From Candidatus Cloacimonadota bacterium (GTDB lineage: Bacteria; Muiribacteriota; UBA6191): 64,000 nucleotides of DNA. Below the pieces are notes generated by a model, which made no database searches, had not been told where the DNA came from, and saw only the letters and a program-made list of their open reading frames with translations. The translations under genes were made by a program, and so were the position numbers. The stretch is from positions 124,001 through 188,000 of the forward strand of contig JAGSHD010000005.1 in the NCBI GenBank assembly GCA_023954715.1. Reading direction: 5' to 3'. Shown in pieces: positions 24,035 to 33,271 of this stretch; within the stretch, counting starts at the first letter, position 1, and every line of letters begins with the position of its first letter.

Positions 24035-27000
24035 ATGAAAAAACATGTAAAAAAGATGTCTAAGTTTGTATTTTTTAGCATCGTCTTTATTACGATATTT
24101 TTTATTGATGGTTTTTACTTTAAAACCTTAGTTCCTAGTAGTTGGTCTACTTTGCTTAGAGATGCAGAATTCAAATTTTATGATTTTCAAGTTAGAAAAC
24201 TATCTAGTGATCTCATAACACGGCAAAATTTATTGGCCAAAAAAGTTTTTGATAAAGAGTTTGTTGTAGGTAGTGAAGCATTTAAAGAAGAATATGATAA
24301 TTTATCCATTGATCTAAAAACCTCAAAAGAGATCGCTATTGTTGCCATTGATGAAAAAACATTAGACTCTTTTGGTGCATGGCCCTTTAAACGAAGCTAT
24401 TATGCAGACTTTTTAAAAAACCTGTTTGATAAGGGAAAAGCTCGCGGAGTTGTTTTTGATATTGTGTTTGCAGAAAAGGGAGATGATGCAGCGATTCGAG
24501 CGTTGAATGAGATTAAATCAGCTGTAAAAAGAGATCTAGGTGACGAAATTGACGTTACTATAGAACGATTAAATTATAATAAAAAAATGGAAGCTGCATT
24601 TGCTAAATATAGAGTAAAAATAGTGGCAGGTTACTCAACCCTTGAGGATATTGAAACTACTGGTAAAGACTTTTCCAATACTTATTTTGCACCAGAGGCT
24701 ATTTCATTACAGTATGCAAAACTAACAAATATGGAAGGACTGTCTGCTAAAGAAAAACAAGATAGAATAGCAGAATTTGAAAAACTTAAGTCCACTAGAG
24801 ATAAGTTACAAAGCTATAAAGGTGGACTATTTAACTATGATGTTTTAAGAGCCTCTTCTTTATATCGGGGCTACTTTTCAGTGGCTACGGATCCTGATGG
24901 AAATGTTCGATGGCATGATCCTTTAAGAGTGTATCCAATCAAGACTTTAGACCCTAAAACGGGAGAGAAAACAGAAGAAAACCTAGAAGTATTTCCTTCT
25001 TTGTCATTAAGTACTTATACACTACTAAGAGGTCGATTTGATCATCCAAGACTTGATGGTGAACATATAAAGCTAAAAGGAAGTGCTAGCTTAATTCCTA
25101 ATGAGCAACTTCGAGCAGTCTTAAAAGATAAGTTACTTACAGCTATTAAATCAGTAAAGTCTATTAGTGAGTATCAAAGAAAACTATTATTGAAAATAGC
25201 AAACAAGTCAGACTTTATGGCTTATGAAAGACTATCTGGTTTGTCTAGATTATTAGCTCTTTATGCATCAGGTGATATGGATAAAATGGAGGGTGAATAT
25301 GCAGGATTCTTGTTTGATGTGAGAGCTATTCGAAATGAACGTTTAAGACTTGCTATTTTAAGTGATGTAGATCCAAAAATTTTACAACGCTTTTATGACC
25401 CAAATAATAAAGAACCAGAAGCAAGTTTTAAGAGCGATTTTCAATCTAGTTTTAAGAAATTAGATAAAACCTTAGTTGATCTTTTAAAAGCTGAATGCAT
25501 GGATAAAATAGTCCAAGAGTTGGTACCTTTGTTTTCGTTTGAGGGACAAGAAAAGCATAGAGTTTTAAAAGAAATAGCGGATCATCTTACAATTGATGTT
25601 GCATTTATAAAGCAAAACTTTTTAGAAAAGAACCTGGAGAAAACAAGTCAGGAACTAACATTAAATGAAAATGGAAAACTGTTTATTCAATATAAGGGTG
25701 GGAGAAACTCCTATCTTTTATACTCTATGGTTGATATCGTTAAAGGAGAGGACCTACACGCTACTCTGCTAAACTATCAGACTCCAAAGATTACTATGCT
25801 TGAGGCTTTTGAAGATAAAGTAGTATTGATTGGCCCTACTGCCTTAGGAATTAATGATTGGCGTTCGACACCAGTTAGTAGTCAATTGGATGGAGTTGAG
25901 CTTCACGCTGAAATCATAGACAATATGTTAGATAACTCTTACCTTTTGCGAACTTCAGTAATGAGATTAGCAGAAGTTTTGTTCATGTTGATCATCGCAG
26001 TAATACTATCATTCATCATCAGACGAGTTAATGGTTCTTTTGGGGCGTTAATTACTATTGGTTTTGTAACAGCATATTTAAGTTTTGCGAGTTACATGTT
26101 TGATGTTCAAAACGTTTACTTTAAATTTTTACCAATCACTCTTTTAGCAGTAAGTTTATATCTATTTTTAGCCACCTATCAATATATTCAAGAAGAAAAA
26201 GACAAGAAGAAAACACGAATGGCTTTTTCAAACTATGTAAACAAATCTGTTGTGGATGCTGTATTGCAAGATCCTGAAATGTTAAAGCTTGGTGGTCAAA
26301 AGAGAGTTATGACTGTTCTTTTTTCAGATGTTCGTTCTTTTACAACAATTTCAGAAAAGTTAGATCCTGAAACTCTCGTGGCATTTATGAACGAGTATCT
26401 AGAAGAAATGACAGAGTTAGTACTACAGTATGACGGGACCCTAGATAAGTTTATTGGGGATGCTGTAATGGCATTTTGGGGAGCTCCGATTAATCAAGAA
26501 AATCACGCCGAATTATCTGTAAGGTGTGCTATTGATATGAATAATAAGTTAGATATCATGAGACAAGAGTTAATGGATAAATATGATGTAGACTGTAGAA
26601 TTGGTGTAGGTTGTAATACAGGACCAATGGTTGTAGGTAATATGGGATCTAAAAACCGTTTTAACTATACAATTTTAGGAGATGCTGTAAACCTAGGAGC
26701 TCGTCTTGAAGGACAGACTAAAAATTATGGTGCAGAATTAATTTTAGGTTCAACAACCTACGAATTAACAAAACACTTTTGTGCGACAAGGTTTTTAGAT
26801 TTGATCGCAGTGAAAGGTAAATCTGAGCCTGTCAGTATTTATGAGTGTTACGGTTATAAAGACGATCAAACTCCAGAGTTTTTAGCAGGTATGAAAGCTT
26901 ACGAAGATGCAATTGAAACTTACTATCTCGGTAGAAGGTTTGAAGAAGGAATTCAGGTTTTTGAAGATCTAAAGTCACATAGAGGTGGCACTGACATTGC

Positions 27001-27091
27001 CTGTGATTTGTATATTGATCGATGTAAAGACTTTATAGAAAACCCACCGGATGAAAACTGGAATGGTGTATTTGTTGCAACATCGAAATAG
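24035..27091 (+). CDS. CHASE2-domain adenylate cyclase (class III)
   Basis: The 1018-residue membrane protein would make cAMP in response to an extracytoplasmic signal. ATG 24035 follows AAAGGA; an in-frame GTG at 23963 is less likely. One membrane segment (about residues 9-28) is followed by a roughly 600-residue CHASE2-type sensor, recognisable by IAIVAIDEKTLDSFGAWPFKR and VVFDIVFAEKG near its start. DKVVLIGPTALGINDW and GVELHAEIIDNML lie near its end. The family's sensor is usually about 300-400 residues, so a helical insertion of about 250 is present. Three membrane segments (about 650-725) precede the cyclase domain: FSDVRSFTTISE and DKFIGDAVMAFWG supply the two metal Asp, and NYTILGDAVNLGARLE the transition-state Asn and Arg. 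A TPR-like tail ends the protein. Confidence 0.9.
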   Translation: MKKHVKKMSKFVFFSIVFITIFFIDGFYFKTLVPSSWSTLLRDAEFKFYDFQVRKLSSDLITRQNLLAKKVFDKEFVVGSEAFKEEYDNLSIDLKTSKEIAIVAIDEKTLDSFGAWPFKRSYYADFLKNLFDKGKARGVVFDIVFAEKGDDAAIRALNEIKSAVKRDLGDEIDVTIERLNYNKKMEAAFAKYRVKIVAGYSTLEDIETTGKDFSNTYFAPEAISLQYAKLTNMEGLSAKEKQDRIAEFEKLKSTRDKLQSYKGGLFNYDVLRASSLYRGYFSVATDPDGNVRWHDPLRVYPIKTLDPKTGEKTEENLEVFPSLSLSTYTLLRGRFDHPRLDGEHIKLKGSASLIPNEQLRAVLKDKLLTAIKSVKSISEYQRKLLLKIANKSDFMAYERLSGLSRLLALYASGDMDKMEGEYAGFLFDVRAIRNERLRLAILSDVDPKILQRFYDPNNKEPEASFKSDFQSSFKKLDKTLVDLLKAECMDKIVQELVPLFSFEGQEKHRVLKEIADHLTIDVAFIKQNFLEKNLEKTSQELTLNENGKLFIQYKGGRNSYLLYSMVDIVKGEDLHATLLNYQTPKITMLEAFEDKVVLIGPTALGINDWRSTPVSSQLDGVELHAEIIDNMLDNSYLLRTSVMRLAEVLFMLIIAVILSFIIRRVNGSFGALITIGFVTAYLSFASYMFDVQNVYFKFLPITLLAVSLYLFLATYQYIQEEKDKKKTRMAFSNYVNKSVVDAVLQDPEMLKLGGQKRVMTVLFSDVRSFTTISEKLDPETLVAFMNEYLEEMTELVLQYDGTLDKFIGDAVMAFWGAPINQENHAELSVRCAIDMNNKLDIMRQELMDKYDVDCRIGVGCNTGPMVVGNMGSKNRFNYTILGDAVNLGARLEGQTKNYGAELILGSTTYELTKHFCATRFLDLIAVKGKSEPVSIYECYGYKDDQTPEFLAGMKAYEDAIETYYLGRRFEEGIQVFEDLKSHRGGTDIACDLYIDRCKDFIENPPDENWNGVFVATSK

Positions 27092-29573
27092 GCTAACACT
27101 TGCATTAAGTGCATTTGTATTTTATAGCTTATTTACCTACCTTTGGATTTATTGGGTGGATCCGTTTCCTGATCGAGACGGGTTGGCTCAAATATTTTAT
27201 CCTCATTTAAATTATTTACAATTGTCTCCAGTTGTCGGCAACGATTTTTGGGGACTGACTTGTGTGGGGAGTCAATTATACCCCAGTGGCTTTTTTTTAT
27301 TATCTGCTTTGGTATCGTCTTTAGGTTTACAAGGTTTATTTTTTCAGAACCCGTGGCTGATCCATTTGGTTTTGTTATCCGCTTTAAGCCTCATTGCTGG
27401 CTTACTACCAGTTCCTAGAAAAGCTAGATTATACTTTGTTTTAATATTGTTTTTTTTTCCTCCAACCCAGTTACTTTTAAAGGGCTATAACCCACATGCT
27501 TATAATATAATCTTCAGCGTATTAGGGATGGTTTTTTTCTATCGCTATTTATTAAATCGTAGTGTCGTTTTTTTGATCTTGAGTGCACTAGCATTTTGGT
27601 TTTCTTGCACCATAAAGCACATGGGAGTCATTCATTTTTTAAGTTTTTTTTGCGCAAGATTATTTGTAACCATTGGTAATGATAAATTAGAGTGGAAAGA
27701 GCTATTTGTATTTACCTTGGTTTTAATTTTTACGTATCCATTTTATGATTTTTCACTATTATCACAATATATTCATCAAACGAGTTTACATCATGGTGAT
27801 GTGACTTATCTAATTCAAACTAGCTTGCTTCTTTGTTTGGGAGTATTAGTTATATCTTTAGTATATTTATATATACCGGAGTTGAAAAAGCATCGGGTAA
27901 TATTTGATTATAGAGTTTTGTTATTACATATTTTAGCAATATGTATTGTTAGCACCTATAGTTCATATTTAAATTATAGTATTTTGTTTATGGTGTCCGC
28001 TATTTTCGGTGTGAGCCTCTTTTTTTATATTGCATTAAAGGGGAGGCTTAAAACTGTAAGGGCTAGTTTTTTATTAACTATTGTTTCCTCGTTAACAGTG
28101 TCTTGTTTATTTTACTTTTCACATCTTGGTGAAGCAACTCCGATTTTTTTCTTTTCATTGTATTTACTTTTATTTTTGCTATTTTTAAGAAAAAAGTCAC
28201 AAACTTTTTATAGGATTACTCTACTTGTTTGCATAATCTGGAGTAATTTCTTTCCGACTTCTATCTTCTCTCATTTAGAGTGGACTCATATCTCTACTAG
28301 AGGATTTAATATTACACATTTCAATCCTTGGTCTTGGAGCAAATCCTATATGAAGCCAATGATTGAAAGCGTGGGTGTGGAGTTGGAGCAATACGACTTT
28401 AAAACACAAGAAAGGCTATATATAATGCCTAACTTGAATGTGCATACTTCTGCGTTGTTTCAAGTATCTATCAACCCAACAAAAAATATCGGAATTATTT
28501 CTTTACTAGAGATCTATAACGAACAGTTAAAACCTTATCTTTATGCTTTTGAGGATGAAAATGATGGCATGGATCAGCTGTCAAAATCAGGATTAATCGC
28601 TTTTATCATTATAGATAACAATCAAGAAATGTTTTTACAAGGTAAGGCAGAAAAGTTAAGACCAATCGATGAGAGATTTAGTGCATCGAATGGTTTTGGA
28701 GGAATCACTAAACAGATGATATTTGCACAGTTTTATAAAAAACAACTTTTGCAACGAGATTACAATCTCAAAACATATAATATAGGTGATTTGTCATATA
28801 GCTTATGGGTTCATAAAAATTACAAAAAGGGTAAAAAGGACTATGTAAACAGTTATTTAGAAGCTCTTCGAATGACCACATTAATGAAAAACAATAGGGT
28901 TAGCCAAAAGGCTTTAGATATACAAAGAGAGTCTGGTAAGTTTCTACATTTAGGGAGAAAGATTGAATCGAGCCTATTAATTCATGAAGCCTTTGTGCTT
29001 TTTTCAGACCATGCAGAAATCGAGTTAGATTGGACGATTATTAAAAACTCATTGTCGCCATTTGAAAAAAGGCTGATTCGCTTTTACGGTTTTGATCTAT
29101 TAAAGAAGGCTCTTTTGGAGATAGGTCATTTACCATTTGAAAATAAAGTGTTAACGAAAAAATATAAGATAGATTTGTTTGATGCTATTTTTGAAAAGAA
29201 ATCACAAAAAAATAATGCGTTAGTAGAAAAAATCCAAAAATTGAGCGAAAGCAATGGGCTGTTAGCAATGAAGGACTTGCTAAGTTATATGATGGATTAT
29301 CAGCAGGATCAAAATGCACTACGCTTGTATTTAAAGCTTTATGTACAAAAAGTTAGTTATGAGGAGAGAGTCGAAGAGTCCAACTTAGCTGTAGAAAACT
29401 ATCTTCATTTTGTTACAAAAAATAAAGAAAAGTCAATTTGGCATCTAAACAAAGCTATACATATCTATCCAAAAAATAAACGAGCTCTTGGTTTTGCACA
29501 GGATGAGAACTTACCATCATCTGTATTAAGTTTAAATTTGGCTCAGGAAGATAGAAAGTTTTATTATGAATAA
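27051..29573 (+). CDS. polytopic membrane protein with soluble C-terminal half (GT-C-like)
   Basis: The 840-residue protein begins inside the last codons of the cyclase gene (ATG 27051; ATG 27063 is an alternative, and neither has a clear ribosome binding site), so it is translationally coupled to it. The N-terminal half (residues about 10-400) has about 11-12 hydrophobic segments. The first outer loop holds an acidic DPFPDRDGLAQ motif, the position where GT-C glycosyltransferases carry their catalytic Asp. The C-terminal half is soluble, with helical repeats that look TPR-like near the end (HLNKAIHIYPKNKRALG). A role in transferring a lipid-linked sugar to an envelope acceptor is a guess. 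It overlaps the next gene by 8 bases. Confidence 0.6.
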   Translation: MKTGMVYLLQHRNRLTLALSAFVFYSLFTYLWIYWVDPFPDRDGLAQIFYPHLNYLQLSPVVGNDFWGLTCVGSQLYPSGFFLLSALVSSLGLQGLFFQNPWLIHLVLLSALSLIAGLLPVPRKARLYFVLILFFFPPTQLLLKGYNPHAYNIIFSVLGMVFFYRYLLNRSVVFLILSALAFWFSCTIKHMGVIHFLSFFCARLFVTIGNDKLEWKELFVFTLVLIFTYPFYDFSLLSQYIHQTSLHHGDVTYLIQTSLLLCLGVLVISLVYLYIPELKKHRVIFDYRVLLLHILAICIVSTYSSYLNYSILFMVSAIFGVSLFFYIALKGRLKTVRASFLLTIVSSLTVSCLFYFSHLGEATPIFFFSLYLLLFLLFLRKKSQTFYRITLLVCIIWSNFFPTSIFSHLEWTHISTRGFNITHFNPWSWSKSYMKPMIESVGVELEQYDFKTQERLYIMPNLNVHTSALFQVSINPTKNIGIISLLEIYNEQLKPYLYAFEDENDGMDQLSKSGLIAFIIIDNNQEMFLQGKAEKLRPIDERFSASNGFGGITKQMIFAQFYKKQLLQRDYNLKTYNIGDLSYSLWVHKNYKKGKKDYVNSYLEALRMTTLMKNNRVSQKALDIQRESGKFLHLGRKIESSLLIHEAFVLFSDHAEIELDWTIIKNSLSPFEKRLIRFYGFDLLKKALLEIGHLPFENKVLTKKYKIDLFDAIFEKKSQKNNALVEKIQKLSESNGLLAMKDLLSYMMDYQQDQNALRLYLKLYVQKVSYEERVEESNLAVENYLHFVTKNKEKSIWHLNKAIHIYPKNKRALGFAQDENLPSSVLSLNLAQEDRKFYYE

Positions 29574-30309
29574 AACAAAACAAATGATATGTAACTTTGT
29601 GGTTTTTCCAGCAATAACCTATGTTATTTTGATCTATGCTTGCTGGACAGCTAGTTCTAAAGGCTCCATATTCTTTAGTAAATTAATGCTTTACTGGGTT
29701 GACTATACTGAATTACTTACATTTTACACTACGAATAATTTAGACTTTGTTTTGTTGTCAAATTATTTTAGTTCTTACTCATTATTCTTAGATCCAGCTA
29801 AATTATTTTTCAATCATTCGATTCCTATAAAAGTCTTTATAAACTTTCCAATTTTGATACTTATTTTTTATATGTTTCCATTATCTTATTTACCGGCCTT
29901 GTTCTTTCATAGATCGCAAAAAATTTGTAAGCAACTTTTTTTCGGAGTGATAGTTTATGCTATTTTGATCTTTGTTCAATTGATTTCTTATAAAGAAAAA
30001 GGATTAAATTATAGTCTTTTAAAATCTGTAAAACAAATTCGATTAGATATTGACTGGTACAATAATAGTACGCTTTGGACTCAATTGTTTGACTCCAATT
30101 TCGTGCGAAAAAAAAGATCGAAGGATTACATAAAAAATGCTTTAAGGTATGAAAAATCTCATGATCTTTTGCTTTCTTGGTACAGTTTACAAAAAGCAAA
30201 ACAGTCTGGTTTGTATATTAAAAATCTAGATAAAAATCTAGAGCGTATCGAATTTGCTTTGCTTCGAGAGTATAAAATTCAAAAGTTTTATCAGTTTTTA
30301 CCAAAATAG
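29566..30309 (+). CDS. unknown membrane protein in the cyclase operon
   Basis: The 247-residue protein overlaps the preceding gene by 8 bases and is therefore in the same operon. It has about three hydrophobic segments (residues about 10-28, 85-110 and 125-145) and a basic C-terminal part that looks helical and TPR-like (LRYEKSHDLLLSWYSLQKAK). No family is recognised. It may be a partner of the upstream polytopic protein. Confidence 0.6.
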   Translation: MNKTKQMICNFVVFPAITYVILIYACWTASSKGSIFFSKLMLYWVDYTELLTFYTTNNLDFVLLSNYFSSYSLFLDPAKLFFNHSIPIKVFINFPILILIFYMFPLSYLPALFFHRSQKICKQLFFGVIVYAILIFVQLISYKEKGLNYSLLKSVKQIRLDIDWYNNSTLWTQLFDSNFVRKKRSKDYIKNALRYEKSHDLLLSWYSLQKAKQSGLYIKNLDKNLERIEFALLREYKIQKFYQFLPK

Positions 30310-30390
30310 CTATATCTTTTACGGCTCATTAAAGGCATTGGAAGGTTTCTAAGTATACAAAGACCAGTTCTAATGCTAACATAAGTTATC

Positions 30391-30888
30391 ATGCAAAAAC
30401 TTATTATTATTACTTATTTATTTTTCTGTAGTGGTTTTTCGTATGCCATTGAGAACAACCCAAAAGAATTTGCAGAGATCCTATCTCTCGTACTCTCACA
30501 AAGTAAGAACTATTATGAGACCTTTGAAATTGGCATAAAGGGAAGAAGTCCCCGTCAAATTAAAAGATTAAAGCGTGAAATCTCGGACCTTGGCTTTATT
30601 ATGAATCGATCTAGACCGGTTCAAGTAAAGGTTTATGATTATTATCAAAATGACAATATAAACTTTAACATCGTTGTATTGCTTCCAGATGAAACTATAG
30701 ATTTAGACAAAAGAGTATTAAGTGTTGCCATGACCAAAGAGCAAGTCAGACAAGGAGCAGTACTTGGTGTATCATTTATTAATAATCGGCCCATACTTTT
30801 TGCAAATAGTAAACGTTTAAAAAATATGTCACATACTTTTGAGGATACTTTAACAACATATATGATAATAATAGGAGAAAATAAATGA
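30391..30888 (+). CDS. small periplasmic protein preceding a TonB receptor (YfiR/DUF4154-like?)
   Basis: The 165-residue protein has a signal peptide (IIITYLFFCSGFSYA). The rest is alpha/beta, with a late segment reading VLGVSFINNRPILFANSKRL. In YfiR/DUF4154-type periplasmic proteins, often encoded next to TonB receptors, a similar gly-strand-IN.K pattern occurs. The resemblance is weak and I hold it loosely. The gene ends within the ATGA start of the receptor, so the two form an operon and probably act together at the envelope. Confidence 0.45.
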   Translation: MQKLIIITYLFFCSGFSYAIENNPKEFAEILSLVLSQSKNYYETFEIGIKGRSPRQIKRLKREISDLGFIMNRSRPVQVKVYDYYQNDNINFNIVVLLPDETIDLDKRVLSVAMTKEQVRQGAVLGVSFINNRPILFANSKRLKNMSHTFEDTLTTYMIIIGENK

Positions 30889-32966
30889 AATACTTTTTAT
30901 TATTTATCCTGTTTAGCGCAACACTTATAGCTCAAGATATTGGGGCACTACTTGATAGCATAGAGCAAAGAATTGATAAACATACCAATACATCATCTAC
31001 AAAACAGTTTTCTCAAAACTCTAAATCACCTGCACTGGTAAAATCTTATAATCAATCCGATTTAGAAAAATATCAAGACTTATATGAATTTTTGAAATTT
31101 GTACCGGGGTTTCATATTGAAGAAGAGCGAAGAAACTTAAAGTATATTCAAGTTAGGTCTAACTCTCATAACTCATTTAATAATAAGATTTTGGTCTTAA
31201 TAAATGGACACAGGATTGCTGATGAATTAGGGGGCGATACCTCTTTAGACTTAATTCCTATTCATGCAATAAAAAGATTAGAGATTGTTCGTGGGCCAGG
31301 ATCCGTTTTATATGGGCCAAATGCCTTTGCTGCGGTTATAGCTATAACAAGCTATGACGGAAAAGCCTACAGAAAAAACCAAATGGAGATCTCACTAGGA
31401 AACGACCAACAAAAAAAGTTAAATATTGAAAACTATTTTCAAGGGGATAATTTATCGTCGTATATGGCTTATTCATTGTTTAATGAAGATGGAAGCAATT
31501 TTCCAACAGCAAGTGGAGTTAAGGCGAATGGACATGGAGTTCCATATGCAAATATTCAAGCAAACCAAAATAACACGGACACTCGAATGGTTTATAAGGA
31601 TGTAGAAAATTATCGACTCAAGGATCAAAAGAATAGCTTTTTTTCTTATACCACATTTAAGGGTTGGGACTTTACTTTTGGAACCATGGATTCTAGTAGG
31701 GATAAAACCTACCTAAGAGGTACAAATCAAGAGGTTTTTTATAAAACATCCTATAATTATCTAGGAGTAAATCGAAAGATATCCTTGAGTGATGATTTAG
31801 ATTTGAAACTTAACAGTAAGGTAAGCTTACACAGATCAAAATATAATGAGTTTGGCTTTGACCCTTTGGTAAACCCTTTAGAAGATATAGAGTTTGTATC
31901 TAAATCAAAGACAAAAGGTTTTGACTATGAGTTAGAGTTTAATTATAGACAATCATCTAAACATCAATTAGTTTTTGGAGCTCAGAAAGATCAAATTTTT
32001 TACCAAAGAGATTTGTTTGATATTACTTTTATAAATGGCTTTAAAATTCCGAATAAGGTATGGATTCCGCGTACAAAAGCTTCTACGAGTAGCTATTACT
32101 TACAAAGTTTGTTTGAAATAGGAGATAGAGTGACTTTTTTGTCTAGTATTAGACGAAACTTAAACTCCATTTACGGGATCAACTCAAACCCACGTTTTGG
32201 TTTAAATGTAGACCTAGGAAAAGAAAACTATTTAAAAATTTCTCATGGAACAGCTTTTAGATATCCTACAGGTCAAGAAGCCTATTATCTTGATGCAGCA
32301 AACATAGAGCATTGGAATGTTGGCTTAAAACCAGAAAAAGTAAAGGGCATCGATGTTAGTATTCAAAGGGTTCTTGATAAAAGAGGTAGTGACTTTACCT
32401 TATCTTATTATCGACAAAAGATAACAGACTCTATGGTTTTAGTAGATGTGAAAGGATATAATCGTTATTTAAATGAAGATCCTCTAATCTCTAAGGGCTT
32501 TGAGTTTGATTTAACGATGAAACACTCTAATACTTTTTCTTATTTTTTGAATGGCTCTTATCTAAAACTATACAGAGATTGGGGACCTAAAGCTTCTGAA
32601 AATGAGGTAATAAAAAATGGTAGAGTCGAAAGCGGAGATTTTACACACTCTACTTTATCTCATATGTTGTCCTTTGGTTTTGATAAAAAGTTATCTAAAA
32701 ACTTAAGTTTATATTGGTCAGCTAAGTATGTGGGTGAGCAAAGGCATAGAGCGGATGATCGTTATGCTTATCCTCACATGGGTGGATATACTACTCACAA
32801 TTTAGGGGTCAAACTGACAAACAAAGAAAATGGGCAAATCAAGTTAGTTTTAGACAATGCATTTAATAAAAAATACGTATATCCAGACTATGACATTTCC
32901 GCTTCAAAAATCTATAGCTACCCTAAGGGTAGAAGTATTGTATTATCCTACAAGTTTAAGTTTTAA
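30885..32966 (+). CDS. TonB-dependent outer-membrane receptor
   Basis: The 693-residue protein takes up a ligand across the outer membrane using energy from TonB. It has a signal peptide (FLLFILFSATLIA) and a plug domain at about residues 50-160, with IQVRSNSHNSFNNKILVLING and the typical IKRLEIVRGPGSVLYGPNAF. A beta-barrel follows to the C-terminal aromatic residue (VLSYKFKF), as needed for insertion by BAM. TAGGAG precedes the ATG, which overlaps the previous gene by 4 bases. The ligand (iron chelate, cobalamin, nickel, sugar) cannot be told. The presence of a B12-dependent metH nearby does not prove a cobalamin role. Confidence 0.9.
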   Translation: MKYFLLFILFSATLIAQDIGALLDSIEQRIDKHTNTSSTKQFSQNSKSPALVKSYNQSDLEKYQDLYEFLKFVPGFHIEEERRNLKYIQVRSNSHNSFNNKILVLINGHRIADELGGDTSLDLIPIHAIKRLEIVRGPGSVLYGPNAFAAVIAITSYDGKAYRKNQMEISLGNDQQKKLNIENYFQGDNLSSYMAYSLFNEDGSNFPTASGVKANGHGVPYANIQANQNNTDTRMVYKDVENYRLKDQKNSFFSYTTFKGWDFTFGTMDSSRDKTYLRGTNQEVFYKTSYNYLGVNRKISLSDDLDLKLNSKVSLHRSKYNEFGFDPLVNPLEDIEFVSKSKTKGFDYELEFNYRQSSKHQLVFGAQKDQIFYQRDLFDITFINGFKIPNKVWIPRTKASTSSYYLQSLFEIGDRVTFLSSIRRNLNSIYGINSNPRFGLNVDLGKENYLKISHGTAFRYPTGQEAYYLDAANIEHWNVGLKPEKVKGIDVSIQRVLDKRGSDFTLSYYRQKITDSMVLVDVKGYNRYLNEDPLISKGFEFDLTMKHSNTFSYFLNGSYLKLYRDWGPKASENEVIKNGRVESGDFTHSTLSHMLSFGFDKKLSKNLSLYWSAKYVGEQRHRADDRYAYPHMGGYTTHNLGVKLTNKENGQIKLVLDNAFNKKYVYPDYDISASKIYSYPKGRSIVLSYKFKF

Positions 32967-33015
32967 TATTAGACGGGATAAAAACTTAACTATTTAGACT
33001 TCTTCAAGAAAATGA

Positions 33016-33183
33016 TATAGATCCATCCCGAATTGGTTTTCTCCTAATACGAAAAGCCATAGAGTTTGGAGAGCTATATCAAAACAAGGTTTTGAACAGG
33101 ATGATTTTCACGAAAGAAATAAAGCCCATCAACTTGGGGTTTTCATCACCAGAAACGGTAAAACTGTTTGTATTTGGGTGTAA
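33016..33183 (+). pseudogene. decayed fragment of a small gene, copy B
   Basis: After an in-frame TGA at 33013 the frame is open for 55 codons and ends in TAA, but has no usable start or ribosome binding site. It reads SHRVWRAISKQGFEQDDFHE and on to VFITRNGKTVCIWV. The same gene, in worse repair, is found at 19732-19844. The motif may be the C-terminal end of a once longer protein. The 305-base gap between the receptor and the flippase contains only this and AT-rich DNA. Confidence 0.5.
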
Positions 33184-33271
33184 AGAGATACATCCACTAT
33201 TGAAGCATTTCATAAAAGTCACTATGATAAATAGTTCTTTATCTACACCTCATATCAGATGAAAAGGTATC

